Source: Spirogloea muscicola (lineage: Eukaryota; Streptophyta; Zygnematophyceae; Spirogloeales; Spirogloeaceae). From it: DNA of 38,568 bases. Within the stretch, counting starts at the first letter, position 1, and each line of letters begins with the position of its first letter. This document shows, one piece after another, positions 1 to 9,853 of the stretch. The stretch covers positions 528,845 through 567,412 of the forward strand of contig WELB01000050.1 of NCBI GenBank assembly GCA_009602725.1, in the 5' to 3' direction. The notes beneath the pieces were generated by a model that was not told the origin of the DNA, searched no databases, and saw only the letters and a program-made list of their open reading frames with translations. The position numbers and the translations under genes are program-made.

Positions 1-18
1 CGCCGCCGCCGCCGCCGC
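1..18. repeat. (CGC)n trinucleotide run
   Basis: Six CGC units open the window and are followed by further GCC-rich sequence. Read on the minus strand, the flank gives an alanine-rich frame running off the left edge, so this could be coding low complexity. Nothing identifies the gene. Confidence 0.7.
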
Positions 19-453
19 TGGCCCCGCCGCCGCCTCCGACGACGCCACGGCGGCTGCCGCAGCCCGCTCGTCGGCGCCGTCGGCGACGCTTGTCCGTGAA
101 GAAGCTGGCCCACACTACTGCTCAGCGAGGGCCGTCACCGCGCCCCTACCGCGGAGCCACGGCGCTGCCGGCCTGCGCCGGTCGCTGGCGATGTCCTGCG
201 CCGGCGACGGCGGCGGCGGCATGGCCGGCGAGTAGCAGCCGCTCCGTGAAGCCTTGGCCGCCGCCGCCGTCGGCGGTGATGGCCAAGCCGCGCGCGAGAC
301 GAGGCGCAGTGCGCGCGACGTGGGCCGCCACCATCTGGGTAAGCGAGCGGCTGACGTCCGGAGAGGAGCCGGCTGGAACGGGCCCCCCGGCGGTACTCCG
401 AGACGTGAGCCCGACGTCCCGGAGTCGTTTGTTTGAGAAGAGCTCACTGCTTA
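19..453. other. GC-rich segment without a recognised gene
   Basis: Several overlapping open frames exist on both strands, but all are biased Ala/Arg/Pro/Ser translations of GC-rich DNA and none matches a family I know. A minus-strand exon of a gene lying to the left is possible. I cannot pick a frame. Confidence 0.4.
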
Positions 454-455
454 TA

Positions 456-919
456 CAGTCAAACCTTGTTATAGGCACCTCTCGATATAGGCACATTAGG
501 GCAAAACCTTGATAGTGGCACCATTTTGCGGGAAGCACTTTTTTCCCCCGGCAAATGTGACTCGATACAGGAACGTGCCTGTATGTACAGGCACAGTTTT
601 TCGGGGCAGATTCCCCCACTAGAAGTGCCTATTTGAAAACAATCAACATATCTCTCATATTCTCTACAGGGGTTAGGGTTGAGGTTTAGGGTTTAGGGTG
701 TGGGGTTTAGGGTTGAGGGCTAGGGTTAGGGTCTAGTTTTTGAACCCTAACCCTAAACCTAAACCCAAAAGCCATTTTCAATATAATTTGATATATTGCT
801 GATTGTCACGGTAGAAGCACATTTGGGGGCAATAGTGCCTCTACAACGAACAAGCACACCTCGATATAGTCACATATTTCCGCCAAACCGGCCGACGTGC
901 CTATAACAAGGTTTGACTG
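456..919. mobile_element. 464-bp MITE, Tc1/mariner-pogo-like TIRs, TA target duplication
   Basis: The ends are inverted repeats starting CAGTCAAACCTTGTTATAGG at 456, with the reverse complement ending at 919. Each end is directly flanked by TA (454-455 and 920-921), the target duplication expected for Tc1/mariner/pogo elements. The motif with 'cgatata' about 25 bp inside the left end recurs as 'ctcgatatag' near the right end. There is no coding capacity, so it would need a transposase supplied elsewhere. The middle holds telomere-like repeats in inverted orientation and a smaller palindromic stretch near 560-600. The boundaries are visible in the sequence; the superfamily is inferred from the TIR start and the TA duplication. 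Confidence 0.85.
669..769. repeat. Interstitial telomere-like repeats, inverted
   Basis: From 669 to about 735 the plus strand carries degenerate TTTAGGG/TTAGGG units. From about 744 to 769 it carries CCCTAAA/CCCTAA units, so the two blocks can fold on each other. The array sits inside the MITE rather than at a chromosome end. The plant-type heptamer supports a green-lineage host. Confidence 0.8.
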
Positions 920-921
920 TA

Positions 922-2197
922 CTGGCCTTTGATTGTTTCAAATACACGAGTATTTCTGCTTCCCCACTGCTCAGAAACTAGCTAGTGCAAAAGTTGGGGC
1001 TGCACAAAATGAAGCCCTATGCTAAATGGGGGGTTACGGTAACTGTGTGAAGGCAGAGCTGAAGTGGGACGTTCCCAAAGCAGTTCCCTTAAACCCTCAC
1101 GACTTCCGCACGCTGCAAAACCCTCCAACCCCTAATGCCCTGCCACTTTGCCAATCTAGCCCACCCGCGCGCTGCAAGACCGAGCCATGGCCGCCCCGCC
1201 GCCGCTGGGCACGGCGCCGGCGGCCTCCCAGCGGCCCTCCTTCCCAGAGCATAGGCCCCCCGCAAAGCAGGCCACTGCTGCGGCACGACGCTGCGGCCCC
1301 CTCCTCCCCCTTCTGCGTCGACCTACATTGCTGGCCTTGCAGGGGTAGTGCGAAGCGAATAAAAGTTGATATGCTCCTGAGCACCCCGTTGCGACCACCT
1401 CCTAGCAGCTGTAGTCAACACGTATGGTTGCCAAGGTCCTCGCCTGTGCACCTTGCTTGAGAAGATAGCCAGCCTCCGGCGTGCGCCCTGTGAAGTGGTG
1501 CTTGCAGCCGAGATGGGCAGCACGACTTTGGTTTCTGCGCTGCCGCGTTTCAGCGTGTACGCAGCACGCCTCGGGCCGTATTCTGCACGAAGGTCAGCTG
1601 GTCGCAGGGGGATGTAAACTCCTGCAGCCCAGTATCCGAGCCTCAGTAGGCGTGCTGAGCAGGTTGACGGACAGCGGGCGGCCTTCATTTGTATGTTCTC
1701 CTGTTTTCGTACTTCGCCGTTCTGGCCATCTGTCATTGAGGACAAGCTATTTCCCTACGGCCACCAGCACACGCCCCAGCATGCGTGAGAGCCGGCGCAA
1801 GTAGTGCTAGTCAAGAAAGCACCTCCTCATCATGGTGAAGCCAGGGCTGAGAATCTGCTGTGACCTCGCTCGCTTCCTTCAGATGATAGCGCGTAGATGT
1901 CGAGAAGTAGATAAGTGAACAGTCACATTTGTAAGCTGCACTTAGTTGAGCAGCTTGCACTATGAGGCTGGCGGGGCCCCAGCCTTGTGGAAGCCTGGTC
2001 ACTTCAAAGTTAAGCTGCACGCTGCTGATCGAAAAGCCGTCCTGATGCTGTCAATATGCAAGGCTTTTGTCTGCAGAAGAGATGTGTCAGTAGCCTGTAC
2101 CGAGACGCTGTTCGTCCAATTGACGTGTACAACGACCTCGAAGCTCACGCATGTGCCAACAGTAACATCGAACGTACATGACACACGCTGACGCGCC
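922..2197. other. Intergenic stretch, no gene recognised; repeat traces
   Basis: Open frames up to 144 codons occur but have no recognisable product. Around 985-1030, reverse-complement traces of the 'agggcttcat...gccccac' repeat seen at 5385-5410 are visible. At 1500-1660 the sequence weakly resembles the LINE C-terminal segment at 16070-16240 (shared RVSAC and SIRAS-like translation). The part next to 2197 is probably the 3' UTR of the LysM gene. Confidence 0.4.
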
Positions 2198-3526
2198 CTA
2201 GAAGTGTCTGATCAGTCCTATTCCTGCAAACCAGCATACTAAAAGATTGACAGCAGGCCGCAAACGGACTGCTGCTGATGGTGCAGGTGGCGGTGGCGAA
2301 TGTGACAGCTGGAGGGCCGTAGGGGGCGGGCTTGCGGAATGAAAGGGAGATGCAGCCGGCGAGCTAGCTGCCGCCGGCGGTGTGGTGACACTCCCACCGG
2401 GTGGCGAGCTCAGTAATGGAGGCAGGGATCCTGAGATCAGGATCACCACGAACCTCTTGATGATTACTTTCAGGAATGCGAGCTCCTTCCACTACCTCAA
2501 TGGAAATTGTGTGACCAATGCCCAACTAGTACTTCTAGATCGCATCGTGAATGTTCTTCGTTTTATGTGTATAGCTTGGGATCTTCCATGCATGAGTCCA
2601 CACTGCAAATGCTAAGATGAGTCTGACGGCATGAATGTGAGCATGAGGATGTGACTTGCAAAAGATGAATGAATAGTAGCACTCACCTGCTGCGACGGGA
2701 ATGATCAAGACTTGTGTATCCATCAAGTCTGTGATGTTGTTGCCAGCACCAAGCTGAGGGACGCTTACATTGAATCTCTCTGAAACTGTTCATTAAGATG
2801 GACGCAACAATGTAGTGCAGAGCAATTGTCAATGCGCTGAGCATCTCAAGTGCCTAACCTCATCCTTCGACAGAGAGGAAGCCCGACATCATAACACGTC
2901 AACCGTGACTGCAGAACAACCAAGGAGCATTTCAAGCCCGTTTTTACTGCATGGCATGGACTCTTCCAACCTTTGTGATCAGGGGAAGGATGCGTACTTG
3001 ACTGTACTGTGTCGTTGTGCTGGACAGGATAAGTCAGGTCCACTGTTGTATTGCTTCTGTCCTTGCAGGAGCACTGGACAGGAATCCTCAGTGGCGTGCC
3101 TATTGGAGGCAAGTCGTCATTGATCTGGTTCAGGCTCTTGATGTCCTCCGCTGTTGTGAGGCCAGCATATGGCTGCCTTGCAATCTTGTCTGCTGTGTCT
3201 CCCCCTGTAAGGTTGTAATTGAAGACTGCATACTCTCTGTCCAGGAGCGCGGCATCCGTCAAGCAGGTACAATTGGCCGACACGTATGCGGTGCTACCAG
3301 TGGGAATCACCAGCGTGGCCAACGAGAGGCGGTTCTGGGCGCGAATGGCTTCCTGCGTCGTACTGAGCGCGGCTGCCAGGAAGTCGACGGCCACGGGGCC
3401 TGGGTAGGCAATGAGAAACGAGCATTGTCGATACGACGCAGGAATGCAGCCGGCCGCCCACGCGCCGCCGCACCGGAGGAGGAGTAGTAAGAGGCTGCAG
3501 GCCGCAGCAGCGGGGATGGCTTTCAT
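2198..3526 (-). CDS. LysM-domain cell-surface protein, probable GPI anchor (LYM/CEBiP-like)
   Basis: Three exons, 2998-3526, 2687-2785 and 2198-2430, join in frame with GT-AG borders to give 286 residues. Residues 1-24 form a signal peptide with a poly-Leu core. A weak first LysM (about 40-75) is followed by CxC at 86-88. The second LysM (about 99-150) is followed by CxC at 152-154, and the third (about 166-208) contains DTVQSISERFNVSVPQ across the first splice. A Ser/Pro/Ala linker follows, and the last 20 or so residues are hydrophobic, like a GPI-attachment signal. LysMs separated by CxC pairs are the hallmark of plant LYM/CEBiP and LysM-kinase ectodomains, which bind chitin or peptidoglycan fragments at the cell surface. 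No kinase is seen. The protein is shorter than plant LYMs (commonly above 350 residues). I chose Met 3526 because it directly precedes the signal peptide. The ligand is unknown; the family call is firm. Confidence 0.85.
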
Positions 3527-3774
3527 GGTGGGCCAACGAGTGCAGGCCGGACGCATATGAGAATCCGGCTTGCCAAGGAGAGAGCACAGGCCGAGGTGCG
3601 AGCGCGTGGCGGCTGGCCAGCTTGCGGAGCGCCAGGCAGCCGGGCGTGGCTTGTGAAGGGGGCCGGGGGGGCGTAGCTGGTGGCCAGCCAAGCAGGTGAG
3701 GAGGGGCGAGAAATTGGCCGCGGGTGGAGGAGCCACCTAACCCCTGGCAGGCCCCGTCCCTCGCTCCTCAAGAA

Positions 3775-3900
3775 AGAAAATGCTCGCCCATAGAGAAGAA
3801 ACAATTTCGTGTATTTGAAACAAACGAAGGGCAAAGAGAAGAGGGGCTGGCAAAGCCAGCCTAAAAACAATGGACAATGTCCAAAAGAAAGAGGTGCCGA
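3775..3900 (-). repeat. LINE-tail fragment, reverse orientation
   Basis: The reverse complement reads the tail module found elsewhere with LINE 3' ends: TTCGTTTGTTTCAAATACAC, preceded by a GGCTGGC-AAAG-CCAGCC type hairpin and 'ttggacattgtccatt'. It lies just upstream of the LysM gene. Confidence 0.6.
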
Positions 3901-3944
3901 AGTAGGACTACTCCGCCTCCGTGGCTCAGCTAATTTAGTCGTGA

Positions 3945-4012
3945 ACACCCTCTGAATGCACCTGGCTGGTTATTACAGCCGCTCTTTATTATCAGCAGCC
4001 GCATTCTCTCTT
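3945..4012 (+). repeat. Dispersed 'gcacctggctgg...cagccgc' repeat
   Basis: Related copies lie at 6120-6200 (+), 14820-14880 (-) and, more weakly, 20165-20240 (+). The core pairs GGCTG with CAGCC a few bases on, and a second CAGCAGCCGC block follows. Confidence 0.55.
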
Positions 4013-4169
4013 CTGCGCGTTTGTCGGCGGGCCTTACCTCTGTTGACCGCTTTGCCACTTGTCCTCGCCGAGTGGTTTCGCTTGCCTGTCGGTGTTTCTC
4101 CCTGGTCCTAGTCCACTCGTCTAGGGCCGGCCTTTCCCAGTCTCCTCTGGATAAGCTTCTGTTCATCAT

Positions 4170-4335
4170 TCATACCTCCTCTTACCTCTTACCTTGACTC
4201 GTGGTAACTGAGCGGGTCAGCTTAGCAGCAGCAGCAGCAGCAGGTGACGTACATTTGTCAATGTGCTTGCCTTTGTACTTGGCCACACATGGCCCTCCAT
4301 CTCTTAATACACACGCACTTTCCTCTTACCTCGTC
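4170..4335 (+). mobile_element. LINE 3' end / 3' UTR remnant
   Basis: Contains the recurrent end block: 'gactcgtggtaactgagcgg', a CAG-rich stretch, then 'atgtgcttgcctttgtactt', 'ggccacacatgg' and 'cttaatacacacgca'. Closely related blocks lie at 15410-15540 and 27105-27220. The first part corresponds to the ...LTRGY-stop C-terminus of the LINE ORF. CAG units are expanded here compared with 27130. Confidence 0.65.
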
Positions 4336-4777
4336 CAGCTCTGTGCCGTCTTCGCGGGCTGGCTGACCCCTTGTCGACCGTGGGTTAAGTACATGAACCG
4401 GTCGTCCAGACTAGCGGTGCTTATGGGGGACTGTGGGCGGCTTCGCAGGGGAATTGGCGTCGGCTCCGAGGAGCCGCCCCAGCGGAAGTTTATCGGCAAG
4501 TTTAGGGCCAGGTGCTGCAACAGCGAGACAACGAGCGGCAGCCGACAGAAGAAAGAATCTTCCAGTCGAGAAGGGGCGATGCTGTGATTAGCCAACCCAG
4601 AGAAGAAATGGACAGAACTGGGGAGCACTATTCTAACTCAAAGAGCCAGAATAGTGCTAAAAGCACGCGCGACTCAAGTGGCCACAGAAGCTTCCGAGCG
4701 TCCGCTTCTGGGGACAAAGCTAGTGGACACCCTGCTGGCTAAAGCTCCTGGACCGCAAGCCATACTTTAACTGGTCT
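4336..4777. other. No gene recognised
   Basis: Open frames of 76-128 codons overlap on both strands without recognisable domains. The stretch lies between LINE remnants and is probably degraded repeat DNA. Confidence 0.3.
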
Positions 4778-4996
4778 GAAGTACAAGCGTCACCCCGCGC
4801 GGTTGATAGCCATTCGTGTATTTGCATGGGCCGAGATGGCCGTATCATCGGTAATGTGTCGGCACGCGACCTCACAGGTCAAAAAGTGAGAGGATCGCGG
4901 GGGCTTCGTTATATTTTTGGGCTTCGTTATATCGAACTTCGTGTGAGATTTATCAAATTTTTTTGAGCTGGCTAATGCAGACATCCCCCTGTACTG
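4778..4996. mobile_element. Possible second MITE relic
   Basis: Two copies of 'cttcgttatat' in tandem (about 4906-4935) followed by 'cgaacttcg' resemble the inner TIR of pogo-like MITEs. The right border reads CATCCCCCTG before TA at about 4987-4996. The left partner (CAAGCGTCAC after TA) pairs poorly, so the limits are uncertain. Confidence 0.3.
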
Positions 4997-5185
4997 GCAG
5001 AAGGGCTTCTTATCTGCCATCTAGTATTCAAGCATCGATTAGCGACCTTTATGTTCTGACCCGTGGTTACTGAGCGGGTCAATCTGCTGTAGGGTTATGT
5101 AGGTCTTCAGATGTGCTTGCCTATGTACTTGGCCATTTGGCCTTCGTTTGTTTCAAATACACGAAATCTTTCCTGTACCTCACAG
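4990..5185 (+). mobile_element. 5'-truncated LINE, C-terminus and tail
   Basis: Plus-strand translation gives ...SDLYVLTRGY-stop, then the 3' UTR block 'gagcgggtcaatctgctgta', 'gatgtgcttgcc', and the tail TTCGTTTGTTTCAAATACAC. The copy at 16060-16365 has the same order and almost the same sequence. Confidence 0.7.
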
Positions 5186-5384
5186 GTTGGAAGAGTCGTT
5201 CTTCTTCTCCTATACACACCTAGCGCTCCTGAGACTAAGTGCTTCTTCCTTTTGGGCTGGCCTTCTAGCTCGCGCCCCTCCTGGCAATTCTTTCTTCTTC
5301 TTTCCTTTCTTTAGCCTCTCCGAATTGAACAGGCTCACCGGTGGGTACTAGCGTGACTCTGTTACCTTAGCCACCTTAGCATAG

Positions 5385-5480
5385 GGCTTCATTTCATTTA
5401 GCCCCACTCTTTGCACTGATTTTGCCTGAACAATGCATTGGCTTGAATTGGCCCCCCTTTCACTTATTGCGCGCCGTTTC
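5385..5480 (+). repeat. Dispersed 'gccccactntttgcac' repeat, copy 1
   Basis: The order is 'gccccactctttgcac', 'gattttgcctg', 'caatgca', then 'ttcacttattgcgcgccg'. Copies with the same order are at 5990-6115 and 15235-15330. It may be an internal segment of a transposon not otherwise visible here. Confidence 0.5.
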
Positions 5481-5989
5481 TCTCTCAGCCGTCGCCCCCC
5501 TTTGGACGAACTTTCCCAGTAGCTGGGGCCGCGCCAGTGTTGGCCGGGCCAGCTGAGCAGCTGGCCAGGGCATACGACGCCTGCCTGCTTGAGGGCCTCG
5601 TTGCGGCAGCGCCTGGGGGATAAGGCCGGTCTGCCCGGGCGGGCCTGACGGTGACGGCGGGTCACGTCAGGCCGCGACACGGCGGGGGAGCGCCAAGCGC
5701 GGGCTTGCCGCTCCCGCCGGGCAGCAGGATTCAAAAGTAGCTGCCGAGTTTCCTGCCTGCCCGAGCAGGCCGGGCAGCGCCGGGACAACAGCAGGAGGGG
5801 GGGCCCCGGCCACCTCCCTCCACCTCTCCCCGGAGCGGGGGGGAGCGAACGCGCGCCTCCCTCCCCTCCGGTCATATAGCTCGCTTACCGGGCCGCTGCC
5901 CTCCGGCGGCGCGGGCCAGCTGTCGTCCTCCCACCCCCCCCCCTCGCGACGGCGTCGGGTGGCCCCGCTCCGCATTCGTCGCCGTCCCC
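5481..5989. other. GC-rich segment, no gene recognised
   Basis: Only biased, arginine/proline-rich open frames are present on both strands. No splice-compatible family match was found. Confidence 0.3.
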
Positions 5990-6115
5990 CCCCCACTTTG
6001 TGCACTAGCTTTTGCCTGCGCAATGCACTGCAAAGCGTGGCCAATTCCATTGATTTGGCCACGCTTTTCCTTTCACCGCGCGCCGCGCGCCTTCTCTCCA
6101 CCCTCGCTCCCGCTG
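5990..6115 (+). repeat. Dispersed 'gccccactntttgcac' repeat, copy 2
   Basis: Reads 'ccccactttgtgcac', 'gcttttgcctg', 'gcaatgca' and 'ttcaccgcgcgccg', matching the copies at 5385 and 15235. It contains a short palindrome, 'gcgtggccaa...ttggccacgc', at about 6036-6066. Confidence 0.5.
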
Positions 6116-6119
6116 CGCT

Positions 6120-6200
6120 GCTCATGAACACCTGTATGCACCTGGCTGGCTTTTCACAGCCGATTCTTTTGATAACAGCAGCCGCTTTATCTGCGCTGCT
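6120..6200 (+). repeat. 'tatgcacctggctggctttt' repeat, near-identical to 14820-14880 (-)
   Basis: The block holds GGCTG-gcttttca-CAGCC, then 'gattctttt.ataacagcagccgctt'. The reverse complement of 14820-14880 matches nearly base for base. Confidence 0.6.
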
Positions 6201-6604
6201 CTTCGGGCGGGCCACTCAAGTACTGCCCCCTTGTCCGGAGCTCGCTGCTCGTTTCTCTCACCTCGCTCCCCCCCCCCCCNTCCTGGCGGCGCAGCAGGAG
6301 AGGACCAGCAACGGCCTCGCCATATCGCACGCCTCAGCCCGGCTGCGTCTGGCCCCTCCCAGGCCTCGCCGCTGCAAAGGCCGGCTTGGCTTCTCATCGA
6401 ACGCCCTCATGTCGACGATACTGCCTGGAGGCGCACTTCAGACCGCCGCAGCAGGAGGACAGGCAGCCGATCAGTAACGGCCAGCAGGAGGCAGACCTGG
6501 ACAGCGCCGCCGGTCCGTCACGGCCATGAGAGAGCGGCGCTCGCGCTGCCTCCTTGACCGCTGCCGGCAAGCCGGCGACCTCTCCGCGGCGCCGCTGCCG
6601 TTGC
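6201..6604. other. GC-rich upstream region of the transporter gene; one ambiguous base
   Basis: A poly-C run ends in an N at 6280. The region presumably holds the transporter promoter and 5' UTR. No TATA-like element or conserved motif stands out. Confidence 0.3.
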
Positions 6605-9600
6605 ATGGAACCCTCGCCGCTCAGCAAGGCGGCGGCGGCGAGGCCAGCGGCTAAGTGGCAGGCCCTGGCGGCCTCGCCAGCCGCCCAGCGCGGCAAGCCG
6701 TTCCATCCGGAGGCCTCCCCGGGGGGCCGCCCGCGGCCGCCCGCCCTGTCGCCGCCGGCCGACAGCGCCGCCGCCAGCTCCACGCCCGACAAGGAGTGCG
6801 GCGGCTGTGGCTGGCAGCCCGGCGCCGGCGCCGCCAACGACCACCGCAAGCTTTCGCTGGTCAAGCTGGTCGCCATCACGTGTGCCGCGGTCGCCGGAGG
6901 TGAGCTGAGCCCTCATGAAAGCAGCTTAATTGGCAACTTCACTGCCTGAGCTGTTGGCAGTGTGACTTATGCTTTATGGTCAATTTACGCTGGCAATGCG
7001 GGACTGGCCACGTCCTAGTAATTCCGAAGTACCGTGTGGTGGTTTAGGGTTTAGGCCCAGGGCCTTATGGTTTCGAGGACTGCATCGGGGCGGGCGGGCC
7101 GTACGTCACGCTCCTGGCTCTGCTCGTCGTGCCCTTCCTGTGGTCGCTGCCCATGGCGCTCATGACTGCCGAGCTCTCCTGCATGATCCCAGGCACTTCG
7201 CACCTCCCCCTTCCTTCCCTCCACCTCTCCCTGTCCTATTCTTGCCTCCATGTCCTCCCTCCTGCCTCCTCCTTCTCCCATCCTACATCTCTGCTTTCTG
7301 GGCAATCATGCTGCAGTCCGGCCAAGTGTCGCAATCCCTTGCGCTGACGCCATGATCATGCTCGACACGTGCCTGAGGGCGCGCTCGTGCCCGGCGGCTG
7401 CAGAGAATGGGGGCCACATACTGTGGGTGGACCGCGCGCTCGGCTGCTTCTGGTCGTTCCAGAACAGCTACTGGTCCCTGCTGTGCTACGTGTTTGAGGG
7501 CGGCCTCCTGCCCGTCATGTTCATGGACTACTTCTCCGGCCTAGTCGGCGTGTCAGAGCCGCCATCGCTTGCACTGCCGCCAAGCGCCAGGAAGTGATTG
7601 TGGACAGAGGTTAGAGATTGTAATAGCTATTCGGCTCTAATGCATATCGCCATAATTGGCTACTGTGCCCTTCATTTGCTTGGACCCTCCGATTGGCGGG
7701 GCGGCAGGGAGCTGGCGCCGCTCGTGCGGCTGGCGATCGGCCTCTCGGTCGTCGCCCTCATGACCGTCATCAACGTAAGCGCTGCCTGCAGCTGCTCTCG
7801 CAGCTGCTGCTGCTGCCAGCAGCTTTGCAGCGCCCTCGTAGATAGAAGCGGCCAAGCCTGACCAGCGATTGGATCACGAAACAACGAGCAGATATGGGGA
7901 GCAGACTCTGTGGGCTCCGCATCGCTGATTTTTGCAGTTGTCGCCATGAGGTGCACACAAGACCCTCCGCTTACTCCAAAACCCGAAACCCCTTCAACTA
8001 CCAAGCAACACTTTGCGCTGCGCTCGTCTCGCCACGCTCAGGAAGATCACATGGCTTACTCAGTATGAGTCACTTCACAGCTGCTGTGCTCTCAATGGCC
8101 TCACTATCTAGGCCACTGCGGGGGTGCGAGGCCACCCTCGTGATGATGCAGCCCATTCGTGCTCATGCTCGTGCTGGGGCTGCCCCGGCTGAACCTGGTG
8201 GGCGCCATTGCCACGAAGCGCCAGGGTCCCCCCCAGTGGGCCCTCTTCATCACCGTCCTCCTGTGGAACACCTCAGGGTCCGCCCCGTACCACTGTCCTT
8301 GCTTCCTACTCCAATGCGACATAGCTCGTTGCTCCGGCAGCACCCCAGTAGCTTGGACTCAGGTTGGACAGGCCGTAGCGGTGCTTGTGCATCAGCAGCA
8401 CCGCAGAGTGCTCGGACTGATGATGGACACTTGTCCTGACTATTACCTCGGCAGGTATGACAGCATAGGCGCGTGCGCAGGGGACGTCCGCAACCCATCA
8501 GTCAACTTTCCCAAGGCCCTGCTGACTGCGCTTGCCCTCACCATCACCATGGACATGGCCATCCTCCTCGTTGGCGTCAGCGTCTTTGCCGAGTACACAA
8601 CGTATGGTCAACAGCATACGTCTCACGTGCGCTTGAGTGCTCCTGTTGGTTTCGAGGCTGTGCCCTTGTGACGTATTTAGACAGATTCCGATGTCTTTGC
8701 TCGCTGGAAGAGGACACAAGACAGTCTGCCTTCTCAATTGTACTCTCGCTCGCTGGCTTCGGCAGGTGGAAGGATGGAACCTTCGTCAAGGTGGCTGCCG
8801 TGCTCGGCGGGCGGCCATTGGCAGTCCTCTTTGCAGTAGGCGCCTCCATCAACGTGGTAAAGTCGTGCACTTGAGAATGTCAGAGAGACCCAAATTGCGT
8901 TGCCGGGCCTCGACAGTCCTTTTTGCTGTTGATGAGTCCATTAACATGGTCTTGCAGTCTTAAGTCTCAACAACCGAAGTTGCGTTGTGCATAACAGACT
9001 AACCATAAGCGATTGCTGAAACTGATGGATGTGTGTACTTGGTACGTGGTGGAGCAAGTTGGCAGGTTGGGCTGATGTGCGCGCTGCTGTGTACATCGTC
9101 GCGTATATTGTACGGCATGGCGACTGTGGGCACGTTGCCCAAGGTGTTTGCGACCATGCACCCGGTCTATAACACGCCCTATGTCTCTATGGCCACCATT
9201 GCCGTGCTCATGGCCCTCACCACCTTCATGCCCTTTGCCGCGCTGGCTGAGGTGAGCCACTGTTCAGCAACTACCATCTGTTCGTGCCAGGATCTTAAAG
9301 ATTGTCTGCACGGTGCAAATGTGATTGATTCAACCATCAGAGATCAGCTGGACCGGCTGCCATGCAGATTGACGAACGCAGCTCAATCATACGCTCAATG
9401 TTTACACATAGTAGTGTGTACTTGCAGTACATCACTGCCACAAGGTGTCCGTGTATGAATGAAAGCTGATGCCTCACTCCTATCTGCTAGACGCGATGGC
9501 TCCGAAGATTCATCCAACACTCATGCGTGGCGCCCTGATTGTGTCTGCGACAGGCGGAGATGTGGTTTTACAGCCTGTCTACGATCTTGAAGTTCCTGGC

Positions 9601-9853
9601 ACTCGTGCGGCTGCGGCAGAAGCAGCCCGATGCGCCACGCCCATTCAGAATCCCGCTCTCGACTTCTGCGCTCCATCTCTTTGTGCTCACGCCCAGTCTC
9701 TGCTGCATTGGCCTTGTTGTCTTCTCCGAACGTCGCACCCACCTCTTGGGCCTTGCCGGCGTGCTCCTGTCTCTTGGCGCGTACTTTGTCGGCACCAGGT
9801 TTGGCACAACCGCGGGTGGCAGCTCCAAGAAGGACACACTGCCCCTCATTTGA
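6605..9853 (+). CDS. Polyamine/amino acid transporter (APC superfamily, PHS/LAT type, plant PUT-like)
   Basis: Exons: 6605-6899, 7061-7192, 7404-7551, 7708-7774, about 8152-8277, 8455-8601, 8766-8856, 9066-9251, 9554-9853. Family landmarks run in order: LVAITCAAVAGGPYGFEDCI with TM1, VPFLWSLPMALMTAELSC, PENGGHILWVDRALGCFWSF, YDSIGACAGDVRNPSVNFPK, TPYVSMATIAVLMAL, and RLRQKQPDAPRPFRIPL before the last helices. These match plant PUT transporters, H+-coupled importers of polyamines and related cations at the plasma or internal membranes. The N-terminal 80 residues are a hydrophilic Pro/Ala/Ser extension. Intron 2 uses a GC donor. Exons 4 and 5 do not join in frame: about 10-20 residues around TM5 are missing or frameshifted at 8112-8151. 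The gene is therefore either slightly broken, misassembled there, or has a micro-exon I did not find. Substrate within the family is not predictable. Confidence 0.85.
7041..7055 (+). repeat. Short TTTAGGG-like pair next to a splice acceptor
   Basis: Two telomere-like units (gtttagggtttagg) lie immediately before the acceptor of the transporter's first intron (AG at 7059-7060). They may serve as its pyrimidine-poor branch region or be chance. Confidence 0.5.
7193..7403 (+). other. GC-AG intron in the transporter gene
   Basis: The exon ends ATC CCA G and the next begins AG AAT GGG, restoring the invariant Pro-Glu-Asn-Gly-Gly motif. The intron starts GCACTT and ends CTGCAG. No GT donor nearby keeps the motif. 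Confidence 0.75.
8112..8151 (+). other. Frame-ambiguous stretch at transporter exon 5 start
   Basis: After an AG at 8110-8111 the bases can encode a TM5-like Ala-Thr-Leu-Val-Met-Met-Gln run, but only in a frame different from both exon 4 and the clean Pro-Phe-Val-Leu-Met run that starts at 8153. Two single-base shifts would be needed. A G5 run at 8120-8124 makes a sequencing error possible. Confidence 0.45.

Noticed and set aside
664-770. True chromosome end
   Set aside because: The telomere-like repeats are degenerate, inverted on each other and enclosed by MITE ends with unique sequence on both sides.
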